Below, in pieces: positions 25,572 through 36,305 of a stretch of DNA of 64,000 bases. The position numbers were made by a program, and so were the translations under genes. Position 1 is the stretch's first letter; every line of letters starts with the position of its first letter. The stretch is taken from assembly GCA_001414345.1 (NCBI GenBank), contig LLCB01000111.1, forward strand, positions 103,501-167,500, in the 5' to 3' direction. Source of the DNA: Hymenoscyphus infarciens (lineage: Eukaryota; Ascomycota; Leotiomycetes; Helotiales; Helotiaceae). The notes under the pieces are model-generated. The model had not been told where the DNA came from. It ran no database searches and saw only the letters and a program-made list of their open reading frames with translations.

Positions 25572-25899
25572 TGCAAAGATTTTGTGATGCAAAGTGTGGG
25601 TGTCAAAGCCTGTGAGGGGCGGAGATGAAGGGGGTGTTGAAAGGGGTGTGGGTGAGATTGGCGAGACTGGCGAAGGGGAACGTGTGGGGGAAGAAGACAA
25701 AGGTGACACCGACAGCATTGGTGGGGAGTGAGGTAACATCAACACTGGTATCGCTTGCATCTCTTTGGGTTCTTGAAACCCACCACCATACTCTCCAACA
25801 AAAATATTCTCATAATGCATTGCCTCTTTTTCCTGAAACCAAGTGGCATGATCTGGAGCTTCAAATCTTCGTATAAGTAAGCGCATCGTATCGATGGAT

Positions 25900-27465
25900 T
25901 ATTTCCAACTCACCCTGTTGAGTATCCATCCTGTAATAGCTTCTGGCGTGCTGAACTGATGATATCTTTCGTTTTTTTATTCTTACGAGTTGAGTTTTCT
26001 TCTGCAAAAGAGGAGTTTGATGATGTTGGGACTATTCTTAAGAGTACTTGTCAATAAATAAGATTACTTGACAAGGTCGAAAGCTTCTCATGATAGTGAA
26101 TCGGTCTCGTTCATTTTCCAACGGTTCCCATCGGCACCTTTGCACTGCTCTATGGGTGTTTGTTTCGGAAATCTAGATATGAAGTAACTCTTAAAGTGTT
26201 TTTAAACAGAAAAACAGTTACTTGAAGCAATATAAAATGGGCTGAGAAGAGGCAACGAGAAAAAAACTCTTTGCTGAAGTCATCAGTTGTAAGCTTGGTG
26301 AATTGCAATGCTTAATCTCTGCTCCCTTCAAACCCATGACGTCCAAATGACCGAAATGAAATTCTCTACGCTCAAGGCTATTCTTTTCATTTGAACCAGG
26401 GAAGTTTGTTGTGCACAAAAAACCACAGAGCTGTTGAAGTTAAGAGTCAGCTCGACACTTCAACTCTTCGAGCTCTATTTAAAATGATGTAGGAATCCAT
26501 TGGAAGCATTGCAGCCGCATACTTCAGTGAATAGAGGTCTACTGTCATCTTTCATCAACAAAAATGTTCCAGTGGAAGACAAATGTGATGGAAAAGGGTC
26601 TGTCACGTGACAGGCCTCGAACCCCGAAAGACGCACACCCAGATGGACACTATTCAAAGTCCCGAGATACCCTCAATATACAATATCAAGCACGCATAAG
26701 AGATGAAGTACTTCAGAGAAGTTTGTCGACTCGTTGAGCCCACCAGGAGGTGCACTCATTCATGAGAATATGCTTGATACTTGAGAACACTAAAACACTT
26801 AAGAAGCAAGCTGCAATTACGATAAAAAGCACGATTCCAGCAAAAATAACGACTCGTATGCCTTTATTCCTCCTAAACTCCCCTCTATTGCGTACTTTAT
26901 TCCCGTGTTTTGGTGTTGGCAAGCACGAAGCATATTCTCACGAAGGAGTGCACTACCTAGTGGCCCTAACAAGTCATCTAGTATGTACGAACTCGTAAAG
27001 TATTGCCCTCTTTTGGTACCTCGTATTCACACATTCCAGGTTGTTTCGTTGAAGTCCTCTCCGGAATACCCACCCACGCAACTCGCTCTCCAAGTCAATT
27101 TCTAAACCAAACTTACAAGTATAGTCAGCTTTCGCCTACCTAAGTCCAGGGCCCCGAGTTGTTTAGGAAGAACCACTCCAGAATTTCGACTTCTGGATTG
27201 GTGAGAGACCCTTTCATGTTCTGCGAAGTTCTGAAATCGGTCAACTACCTAGAACCACTAACTTTCTAGCGGAAAGTATATCACTCTGACAGATGTGGTC
27301 CGCTCTGTAACGTTGGGTCCAAATCTCACTCTTTGATGCAGCTGGCAATAAGATGAGAACATAGAGGGCAAAGCACTCGTAATTAAGTCGACTCTTCACC
27401 ATCTGGAAAGGGCTTGAATTCAATGTAACAATCCAACAGTTCCAATCCATTCGGCTCCATCCAAC
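25900..27465. other. Intergenic, no supported gene
   Basis: The upstream flank of H and the 3' flank of I. A minus frame at 26713-26922 encodes a short peptide with one hydrophobic helix, but it has no ATG and no splice partner I trust, so it is not annotated. Confidence 0.4.
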
Positions 27466-28434
27466 CTAAACATCTCCCCATTGTGCAGTCTCATTCGTCA
27501 CTGTCTCCTCCCACCAAGGGTCATCAATCTCCCAGTTGGTGATTCCTTCTTCCGCAACTTCCTCTGCCTCCTCCGTCGTTTCGTCCACCCCATAACCATT
27601 CACGTCAGCTCCTTCCTCCTCATAGCTCCAAGAATGGCGAAGATTGCTCATGCGAAATACTCGATACCGGCCGCAACCCTTGTCCCAGTCAAACATTTCC
27701 TCATGCCAGCTCCGTGGTACATATTCGGTTTTGATGCCTCGCATCGTCATATCTGCGGCGCATTCCCATCCCCAGTCATTCACCTCCACCACGACGGCCT
27801 GACTTTCTTCCTTGTCGCTGCGGTCAATTCCCTTGGTGAGATAGGTAGTTCGATTCTGTAGTGTTGGTTTCTTGATACCGAGGATGATTTTCTTTGCGAC
27901 GAACCTGAGGAATGCTCGGTGTAGTGCTGCCGCGACGCTGAAAGATTCGTATTGCTTCTTTTTGAGGTCCAGCTTCGAAAGAGCGAGCATTGAGTTTTGA
28001 ATTGGCTTTTCCATCATGGCTGCGAAGTTGAGAGGTATGTGCGTGAATGCCGAAGGGAAGGTGTAACGAAGGTGGTCTTCAAGTCTGATGGTGATGGTAG
28101 TCTGTCGCTCTTTCCAAAGATTCTCCCGTTTCGCTCTTTTTTGCTCTTCGCGCGTGGCATATCTCGATGGCTGCGGGTCTGGAGACGGTATGGCGTAGAT
28201 TGTTCTCTTGAAGCCACTCTCTTTCTCCCTCAAGACGATAAAGGTCCTTTGGTTCTCGGTCTTGAGCACGATCCGCCAGCGAGCCTTGCCATCCTCGTCG
28301 TCACTCAATTCCAGGCACGGATACCATGTTTTCAACTGCGAGGGCGATCAGTACTTTAATCAGTTGAGAGAGTGCACCGCGCACCTTACCTTGACTGGGC
28401 CTTCCAAGAGGACTTGGGGACTCGGTGCAATCAT
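27466..28434 (-). CDS. Unknown gene I, 2 exons, 304 aa, shares C-terminal motif with G and H
   Basis: Function unknown. The model is join(28434..28390, 28335..27466). The first exon encodes MIAPSPQVLLEGPVK, and a 54-nt intron joins it in frame to LKTWYPCLELSDDEDG. The frame stays open about 70 nt upstream of this ATG, ending in VVYFFELDVSK, so an additional 5' exon is possible. The protein is mostly folded-looking rather than low complexity: RWRIVLKTENQRTFIVLREKES near residues 30-50, a basic helix, then an Ala/Leu-rich helix (SVAAALHRAFLRFVAKK). Near residue 245, GRYRVFRMSNLRHSW matches the C-terminal motif of G and H. An acidic tail follows. It lies next to the transposon-like island. Confidence 0.65.
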
Positions 28435-28897
28435 TTTTGAAACGTCCAATTCGAAAAAGTAGACCACTGCCTTCTTCTCTCGCTGTGGTCGCAAGTGTTG
28501 CCATTGTTACAGGATCGACGTCAGCAGGCGGAAGCAAGGTGTCGCGGAAGTCAAAGTCAACTCAGCCACCCTCGCCAGGCTTGCCGGGTGCTGAAATGAT
28601 TTCGAGAGAACATACATTGAAAAAGTAAGTGCAATTCATAGGTGCGGCATAAAAATGCTGTCGTTTGCAGGAGGTGCGTTTTTTCAAAGAAGTTGTTCCC
28701 TACGTTGGAACCACAGACAAGAGGATAAAGTTTTTCGGTTAACCTTGCCCCACTAAGAAGTGGCAGGCAAAGCTGTCTCAATGTCACCTCAGTCTACTCT
28801 CACGTCCATTATTGCATTGCACCAGGGTCAACTTTGGTAGTTCTTTGGGCAGTTTTGCATTTTAGGGAAGGGTTCTAGTGAGTGATTCCAGGTTGTA

Positions 28898-29044
28898 TGG
28901 TGGCTGTTAGCGACCCTCTTGGACATTTTGGAAAATCGACTTTTTACGCCTAAATATATTATAATTCGACGTACTCTACCACCACCTCTTACACTTAATT
29001 ATACTACGAAGTTAAGAGAATTATATATTCTAGCTATTTGATCG
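28898..29044 (+). repeat. Left terminal inverted repeat
   Basis: About 147 bp that match the right end in reverse complement. The outer ~45 bp are nearly identical. Then comes an ~8-bp length difference around CTTTTTA, then further matching through TCTACCACCACC and CGAAGTTAAGA. Confidence 0.85.
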
Positions 29045-30602
29045 TACTAAAATTATATATACTCGATTATTATAGAAGCTATAGTTGTTGAAAAAATACG
29101 ATTTAAGATTCTTACTCTTATATACTATATACTCTAGAACCTACTATTACTATTAGTTACTCTCTTAGATAATTTAAAAATTCGGCTTTTTATACTCTTT
29201 TAATACTAAATATTAATATAACTACGCTACTGCTTTTAAAATATATACTTTTTAAAAGAGTATAATTATATATTAAAGCTATTTAAATATACTAAAAGTA
29301 TATATATTTAAAAAAAAAAATATAATATTATTAGTAACTAAAAACTAGCTATTTTCTTTCTCTCTTTTCTAGTAAAACTCTACAAACTTAAAATTAATAT
29401 ATTCTAAAAGATTATATTTAAAGTAGATTCTATTATTATTTATTATAATCTACTATTCTAAATTACTAGTATTTATAAAACTACTAATATTTATATACTA
29501 AGAGTACGTATTACTAATACTTATATAACTAAAGATATTAAAGGTATTACTATCTAATATTTATATATAAAAGAGATTAAGATTTAGATATTATATATTT
29601 AGCTTTTTAGCTCTTATTATTTAGTATTAGCTATATTAGATAGAACTTAGTTATAATTATTATTAGACCTTAATAGTCTCTAATCTCTTATATATAGATA
29701 CTTCTATTTATAATAAGAGAAAGCTAATTTAGTCTTTTCTTCTATATTAGTATGTAGTATCTATATATATTATTCTATTAAATACACTTCTATATATCTT
29801 TTTAATAGTTATATATATTTTATATTATTATAAAAGCGATATTTAAATATTAATTAAAGATAGTACTTTATAACTATAATCTAAATATAGTTAAAAAAAC
29901 TAATAAATTATCTTAGTATCTTATATAAGTAGATATCAATAAAACTATATATCTAGAAGCTTATAATAATACGAGTTCTATACTATTAGTAAAGAGAGAT
30001 ATAAAAGTATATTTAAAAGAATAATATATATAATTTATAAACTTAAATACTAAAAAAAAAGAATAAATTATTCTTTTTAAGTTAGAGAGAGATAAGATAT
30101 ATATATATATATAAGAGTTTAGATAATATAAACGAGGTTTTAGATATATATAACTGTTTTTAGAACTAAAACTTATCTAATATAGATATATAAGATTCTA
30201 AAACTTAACTATTACTAAATCTTAGTAATTTTAAATAGCTAGCTATTATAAAGCTATAAAAGAATAATTTATTATAGCTACTAACGCTTTATATCTAATT
30301 TAGTCTTTTAATAATAAACTATTTATAAACTCTTTTAAGAATATTCTTCTTAGTTTTTATAAATATAAATACTATTTACTAGTTTAATTAAGTAATCTCT
30401 TTTTTATTAATAAAGAAGCTAAGCTTATAATAAAAGGAAATTTATATAATATAATAGCTATATTATATTACTAAGAATTACAAATCTACGAGTATATAAA
30501 AGTAGTAGTAGTAGTAGTAGTAGAAGAATAATAATATATAAAAGTAAGAACTTTAATTATAACTTCTATAGTAATTAAGTATATATATTTTTTTTATAAT
30601 TG

Positions 30603-30752
30603 GATAGCCTTACTATATAATTGTCTTAACTTCGAAGTATGATTAAGTATAAAAGGTGGTGGTAGAGTATGTTAAATTATAATATATTTAGGCGCTGAAA
30701 TGCTAAAAAGCCGATTTTCCAAAATGTCCGAGAGGGTCGCTAACAGCCACCA
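30603..30752 (-). repeat. Right terminal inverted repeat
   Basis: About 150 bp, the reverse complement of 28898-29044. It keeps GGTGGTGGTAGAGT and ends CAGCCACCA before the flanking TA. Differences between the two ends are mostly transitions. Confidence 0.85.
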
Positions 30753-31202
30753 TAAGGTTGTAGGCTTTTTGGGAGGAAATCGTAAAGCTCGCTAATTGCT
30801 GCTCCCAGATATGGTATCACTAGCATGAAAGGCAATTCATATCGCTATAACACACAAAGTTTCTCTTTTTACTTCGAGTTCCCATTCATTACCCTTGCCA
30901 TTTTCAAAAGACCCCGGAAACCTCAATGCTAGCTGTTATACAACCATCACATAGCACAAGGGCGCTAGAGAGTCTCAAATAATGTTTTATTTTTCTCACC
31001 CAACTATACATTTAACCCCTTTTTCGTTTTTCAAACGGCCCGGCGGTCACCGCATCCCACATAAAGCAAGAGTCCTCACCACGATCATATCCACAACTTC
31101 TCCCACAATTCCCTGACCCAATATATTTCAACCCAGTTGAAAGATCAACACCAAACCCCCGGACCACTCGAAATCTTCCCAAAGACATCAACAATCAACA
31201 AC

Positions 31203-31916
31203 TCAACGCGTAAAATATCTATAAGAAGGAGCACGTCCCTCGATAATCTCCTTCCTCACAAACTCAAAGTCACCAGAACCAACAGCACCCTCCTTAATCT
31301 CCTTGCCAACAAAACCAAAGTCACCACTTCGCTTTCCATTTCCCTTTCCAATTCCATGACCAGGAGCAAATTTCTCAATATCGCCCAACCTAACCAACCT
31401 CGCATTTTCTTGTCCACTCATAGAATCACCACGAAAATCAGACTTCAAGGCGTTATTACTCTCATTCTCACTTTCCTGGTTTATTCGAGGAAACGGATAT
31501 CCATTCGTAACCGGAGCGAGAGGTGTGAAAGTATATAGGATCTCGCGACCACCACCATTTTTATCGCCAAATTCCTTTGGGGGAGACTCGGCTGGTGTAT
31601 AGAATGGTTTCTCGACCTCTCGAATTGTCATTGTCATTCTTCTTTCTACCCCCTTCTTTATATCGTATTCGGAGTAGATTTTTGGGCAGATGGGGCGAGT
31701 ATGGACGACGGGTGGTTTGCCATGCCATTGAGCGCCGTAAGGAATGTTTGGGGTGTTTGGTGCGGTAGGCTTTGTATCTGTGGCATCCCATTTTGGCGTG
31801 TATCCTTCCCGCTTTTGAGGGGGGATGTATCTTCCCTTCTCTCTAGAGGGGCTTGAGGAGTTCGATGATGCCGGGGTGAGCATGATGGATGGGTTGGATG
31901 ATGTGGTGGAAGACAT
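31203..31916 (-). CDS. Hypothetical protein J, single exon, 237 aa
   Basis: Not recognised. An uninterrupted frame from ATG at 31916 to the stop at 31203. The N-terminus is Ser/Thr-rich (STTSSNPSIMLTPASSNSSS). Next come basic and aromatic residues (GRYIPPQKREGYTPKW), then a middle with MTMTIREVEKPFYTPAESPPKEFGD. The C-terminus carries two similar segments: KRSGDFGFVGKEIKEG and VGSGDFEFVRKEIIEG. No signal peptide or membrane helix. The internal repeat and amino-acid composition support real coding sequence. No family can be named. Confidence 0.6.
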   Translation of the reverse strand: MSSTTSSNPSIMLTPASSNSSSPSREKGRYIPPQKREGYTPKWDATDTKPTAPNTPNIPYGAQWHGKPPVVHTRPICPKIYSEYDIKKGVERRMTMTIREVEKPFYTPAESPPKEFGDKNGGGREILYTFTPLAPVTNGYPFPRINQESENESNNALKSDFRGDSMSGQENARLVRLGDIEKFAPGHGIGKGNGKRSGDFGFVGKEIKEGAVGSGDFEFVRKEIIEGRAPSYRYFTR

Positions 31917-32630
31917 TTTTGGTAGGGGTTTGGGGTTAAGGTGACAAAGATGCAAGATGGGAATAAATACAAGTTTTAATTGAGTATTTTGGAGTTTGGA
32001 GTGGTCTCAGTTCGCTGGTGCTGATATGTAGTAGGGAAATGGTAAGTTGTAAACTTTAGAAGTTTGTGAGGAAGAGAGAGAGGAGAGACAGAGAAAAGTA
32101 CTTTATACCTAGGTGAGCCTTGCCTGACTGTGATTGTCCACCAGAGCCAGAGCTGTGAATCAAAGCATCCATGGTAGGTGCCCGTAGTGAGTAAGGTATT
32201 CACAGTACTTCTGACTGAATGAACAGAACAAGCCTGAGAACCTGGTTTGGAAGGCCAAGATCCCGAGGTACGGTCACTCTGAGGGGATTTCTTCGAAGAG
32301 ACTTCAGTTAATACAAGTTGAACTGGCAGTTCGAGAGGTCGTCGCCGTCCCCGGGCCTATCCGGATGTTTTGTCTGAAAACCTTCGATCGTGGCACTCGT
32401 CATCTCCGTGATGAGTGGCATGACCAATTTTCTATGCCCCAAGGTGGTTAGAGAGGTCCTCGAGGATTTGGATACAAATAATACTTGCCGCCATTGAGTG
32501 CTCCCACTGCTCCCATTGAGACTTCACATTTCTGCCACCAATGACTTACAACTCGTCGGGGAAGGCTGGAAGTTACTGGGAATGCATATTTCTATCAAAT
32601 CATTCAAGCAAAATCGTAATTCGTACCTCA

Positions 32631-33867
32631 TCACTTATATTCCCTCTCACCCACCTTTTGCTTCTCCGCAGACCCGTTCTGCCCCTTCTTTTTAATAACC
32701 TCCTTCATGACATCCTCAAGTTTATTCACAGCCTCATCACTAATCTGATAATGAACGACCAGCCGTCCACCACCAAGAAGCCTCAACCCATGCTCCTTGC
32801 CCAGTTCCACAAACTCATCCCCGGAACAATTCACAGCCTCCAGATCCGGCCAGACCATATTCGTCTCCGTAGGTTGCGTCAACTTCCCACCCATATCTGT
32901 CCAATTCTTCGCAATCCTCTTGGCAGTGACATGACTCTTTTTCAATAATCCATCTTTCCCATTGTCATCTTTTCCGAATGTCTCGTCGACCGCAACTCGT
33001 GCTGCAGCAGTAAGAACACCAGGCTGTCTTGTCCCACCACCAATACTCTTACGCACCCACCTCGCATGCTTGATAAACTTCCGAGTTCCCACAAGAATAC
33101 TTCCGATTGGAGCTCCTAGTCCCTTTGAGAAACAGAGACTTACACTATCAAATTCCCGACAGTAATCCGGTAGTGACCCCGCACCAGCAACAACGGCTTC
33201 CCACAACCGCGCTCCATCGAGATGGAGTCTGATATCATGCTCCTTTGCAAAAGCCGATATCTTCTTTACTTCTTCTAATGGCATGACTGTCCCTCCTAAT
33301 GTGTTCTCGAGAGAAATAACTCGTGTAGGCGCCCCATGTATCTCGTCCCCGAGAATGACATTCTTCTGTACATCCTCGAGTGTTAAATACACCCCATTTT
33401 CCGGCACGACACCCTTGACCAATGCCCCCGAGAGACTGGCGACTCCTCCGGCCTCCCATTCGAGAATATGTGCGCGGTAGTCGCAAAGTACAGAGTGGGG
33501 TGGTTGGAAAAGGTGGGATCGTATGGCGAGTTGATTCCCCATCGTGCCGGAGAGGACGAAGAGTCCTGCTCCATGTTCGGAGCGGAGGGCAAGATATTCT
33601 TCGAGATTGTTGGTGGTTGGGTCTTCGGCGAAGACATCGTCGAGGAGGGTGGTGTTTGTTATGGCTTCTAGCATTGAGGCTGTGGGTGTTGTCACAACAT
33701 CACCTGTAGCATGCCATTAGCAACTCCCTCTCTGTAATTCAAATTAGGGAGGGAGACTTACTGCGGAAATCAAATGCTGCGGCCCCCGGGGAGGACCAGA
33801 CATTTGCCTTCTTGGACTCTACATCGTTGAGGGGTTTGGGATCATCATTGACCTTTCTCTGTGGCAT
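32631..33867 (-). CDS. GLY1: Low-specificity L-threonine aldolase, 2 exons, 392 aa
   Basis: PLP enzyme that cleaves threonine or allo-threonine to glycine and acetaldehyde, giving an extra route to glycine. The model is join(33867..33762, 33703..32631), closing to 392 aa. Family hallmarks are FRSDVVTTPTASM at the start of the fold, LSGTMGNQLAIRSHL, the HLDGARLWEA segment holding the PLP-contacting Asp and Arg, and the Schiff-base lysine in CFSKGLGAPIGS (about residue 228). SIGGGTRQPGVL follows. The chosen start, MPQRKVND, gives a cytosolic form of about the usual length plus ~35 residues. An upstream in-frame ATG at 34083 would add a basic, Ser/Arg-rich, mitochondrial-like leader. A 54-nt in-frame intron may lie inside that extension. 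Confidence 0.92.
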
Positions 33868-34083
33868 ATCTGATATCTTGCGAGTCTGCGAAAGCGTCCT
33901 TGTTGATATTCGAGTCTCCCTCGGATAATTGCTGACCAGATTCGGACGTATATATGGCTCTGAAGTATGGAATCGACGTGTACTGAGCTCTTGAAGGAAA
34001 TACGGAGACTTACCGCTCGAAGCAAGAAACGGAGAGGAACAGACTCTCGCCCTCATGGCCCCAAGAATGGGGGTAGCCGTCAT
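33868..34083 (-). other. Possible mitochondrial-type N-terminal extension of threonine aldolase
   Basis: In frame with the CDS below, from ATG at 34083: MTATPILGAMRARVC, then SSPFLASS, and after a possible 54-nt intron (GTAAGT...CTTCAG) a basic stretch NYPRETRISTRTLSQTRK. It is rich in Arg, Ser and Thr with no acidic run, as in matrix presequences. Use of this start is inference. Confidence 0.45.
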
Positions 34084-34912
34084 TGCGGGGTTGCTTCCTT
34101 TCCCTTGAGCACCAGTAAGAGGTGCATTCAGAGGTGCAGCTTTGCTTGAGAAAGGACGGGAGTGGTGGAAGTGGTGAGCTTTCCAGTAAAGGAAGCTCGA
34201 GGGGCTGCTGACTTCCGTTTTTCGGAAGGGTAAAGCAGCATGCCCTCTCAAATATATTCAACAAATTTTGTCCTCGTTTTTTTTTGGTTGTTTGTAAGTT
34301 ATTAGTTCTCTGTTTAAGTTAATTCATGTATTAGAACCTATTTACTGTTCGTTGAGGAAAAACCCGGCATATCAAGAATGCTGCTCTCTTTGAGCGGGCA
34401 GCGGGGTCTGTCCGATTTGACTCCGGGAGTTGATGTATCATGTTCATGTGATGAATCACGAGGCCCCTTGCTCTCCTTTTGTTATATTACCAGCTATTAG
34501 TCTGCGTAATACACAAGGTAACCGTTACGCCAGAGGAACGATAACGCAAAAGTTCACCCAAAATGACTACCGAACGGTATCATTTTGACTAATAGCGCGT
34601 ATATGGAACGGGCCCTGCGAATATCAGCCTAATCCATGGCCTGATATCACACTTTTCACATCAATTGAATGATTTCGGTTTCCTCGAACATGATGAGGAG
34701 AAATCCAAGGTCAGTAGTCATCACAAGAAACTTGGAAGTGTGGTAGATATTCCAAAGACCATCCATCCCCAAAGAGCGTGGCTTCAAATCAATCACAACA
34801 CCCCCCTCAGAAATCACAATGAAAACCCAAATATGTTTCAAATCAGTTCCTAAATACCAAAACGCCTCCCAACAAATCATCCCAGTTATCCCCACCAATT
34901 CCCTCTCATCAA

Positions 34913-35727
34913 CTAACAACTCCTCCAAACAAGTCCACTAACCACACTCTTAACCTCAATTCTCCCAGCCCCAGATCCCCTCAACACAACCGCATTATTG
35001 ATATTCAAAGGTAGGCTTCCCCCACAAGGAGACCATATCCTATCGCCAGCAGATAGTCCCTCGCCATTGGTGAAGTCCCCATGTGTAGGGCCGTTGTAGG
35101 AATGTTGGAGGGAGGTTTGATCAGAACCTGGTTTCGTTTCTGTTAGTTGCTGAATTGATGAATGCCGATAGGAGACAGGAGGCAAAGAGACAATGGAAGG
35201 GGAGAATTGGTATGGAAAAGAGAGAAGGTGATGAGAGGACCATAGGGGAAAGGCGGATGGGGAAAACTCACTACCAGAGAAGTAATATAAAATCCTATGC
35301 TGAGCACTGACACCTCCCTCCAAATTGACGGAATCCGAGAAAGTGGTGTCAGAAATCGAGTATTGGAGACCATCTGGATACGCAATATCGAGGTTTATCT
35401 GACAGTTCTTGCGTTGGAAGGAGGAGGTGCTGCTGGAGAGGGCGAAAGCTGTGTATTTTGCTGTTATGCTTTGTGGGGTGTTTGTTAGTGAGTTTTTTTT
35501 ATCAGAATTGAAGAATGAGAGGGATGTTGAGAGCAGGGATAGAAGGTGATGAAAAGGGGAAGATACCTTCTCTTATCAATACTAAGTGTAAAATCTGCAC
35601 TCCCCTGCGGACAAGCTTGTCCACCATGCGAGACCCCGCGAAGAACCACTCCACTGGCATCTTGTGCCCTCACACTCAATAGTGTAGTAAGCACTAACAA
35701 AAGCCCGATAGGTAAATTCGAAAACAT
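34913..35727 (-). CDS. Secreted DUF4360-family protein, 3 exons, 189 aa
   Basis: Small fungal secreted protein of unknown function. The model is join(35727..35567, 35468..35275, 35127..34913), closing to 189 aa. The N-terminus (MFSNLPIGLLLVLTTLLSVRAQ) is a clear signal peptide. Mature-part hallmarks of DUF4360 (family knowledge) are ACPQGSADFTLSID, SSFQRKNCQINLDIAYPDG, YSISDTTFSDSVNL, a YYFSG segment and IWSPCGG. Four mature-part cysteines lie at conserved-looking positions; these suggest disulfides, as expected for a wall or extracellular protein. It is next to, but not obviously linked with, the amidase gene. Confidence 0.88.
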
Positions 35728-35774
35728 CTTGACGTTCAAAAGTCGAATTCTTTCAAAATTCAAAATTTCAACCT

Positions 35775-36125
35775 TCACAGCCCGGAATATATCAACAACC
35801 CCAGATAATAGGCAACAACAATTGGTCCCAGTAGTACCGCTCTCCGTATCCTGGGAAAAGTCTGGATCTTGACTGATAGAGGCGAAAATATAGATTGAAA
35901 GTATGGGTAAATCCCGAAACAGAACACCCGGAGGATATAACCGAATATAAATGAGGATACCAAATTTGGATTCGGGTGATACAAGAAGGATGTCGGTTGT
36001 CGGAACGAATACCCCGCTACTGTAGAGACGAGTGGCTTGAGGGAAACCTTGGTATCCAATCGTGTTTTGTGGATGCCTAGAATGCTGAGAGCTGTTTGGG
36101 TTGTGGAAATATTGGGGGTGGCCAT
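35775..36125 (-). CDS. Possible small membrane protein, 116 aa
   Basis: Not recognised. A single uninterrupted frame with ATG at 36125. The C-terminal half is hydrophobic, with two likely membrane segments (SSFIFGYILRVFCFGIYPYF and VLLGPIVVAYYLGLLIYSGL) separated by a basic patch. It ends 48 bp upstream of the DUF4360 start codon on the same strand, which is tight for two fungal genes. It may be spurious or part of the longer 5' leader of that gene. Confidence 0.3.
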   Translation of the reverse strand: MATPNISTTQTALSILGIHKTRLDTKVSLKPLVSTVAGYSFRQPTSFLYHPNPNLVSSFIFGYILRVFCFGIYPYFQSIFSPLSVKIQTFPRIRRAVLLGPIVVAYYLGLLIYSGL

Positions 36126-36305
36126 TTGCGGAAGAGTTGTTACCGTAGGGTTGTATTTGTGGCGTTGTGGTGTGGATTTACTGTTCGTAATTTTCGCTTT
36201 TGGAGATGGGCTTGCGAGAGGTTTTCAGCTACTCGAGCCTGACGAGAAAGCAATGGGCTTCTGATAATTTGTAATGAAAACTCGTCCCAAGCTGGCGTTA
36301 GAACC

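Larger units (their letters stand above)
28898..30752. mobile_element. Tc1/mariner-type DNA element, 1.86 kb, RIP-degraded
   Basis: Bounded by inverted repeats that begin TGGTGGCTGTTAGCGACCCT at 28898 and end with the reverse complement at 30752. A TA dinucleotide lies directly outside each end (28896-28897 and 30753-30754). Length 1855 bp. TA duplication and this size fit Tc1/mariner elements, including the Fot1/pogo-like group of fungi (family knowledge). The interior is extremely AT-rich. CpA and TpG are almost absent while CpT remains common, as expected of RIP. No transposase frame survives, so family and strand cannot be set. The flanks return abruptly to ordinary composition. Confidence 0.85.

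Noticed and set aside
26713..26922. Short minus frame with one membrane helix
   Set aside because: No ATG and no confident upstream exon.
30501..30525. AGT trinucleotide run inside the AT-rich island
   Set aside because: Simple repeat within the RIP-degraded element; no separate meaning.
28898..30752. CRISPR, origin or centromere-like interpretation of the AT-rich island
   Set aside because: Clear inverted repeats with TA duplication explain it as a transposon; no spaced repeats are present.
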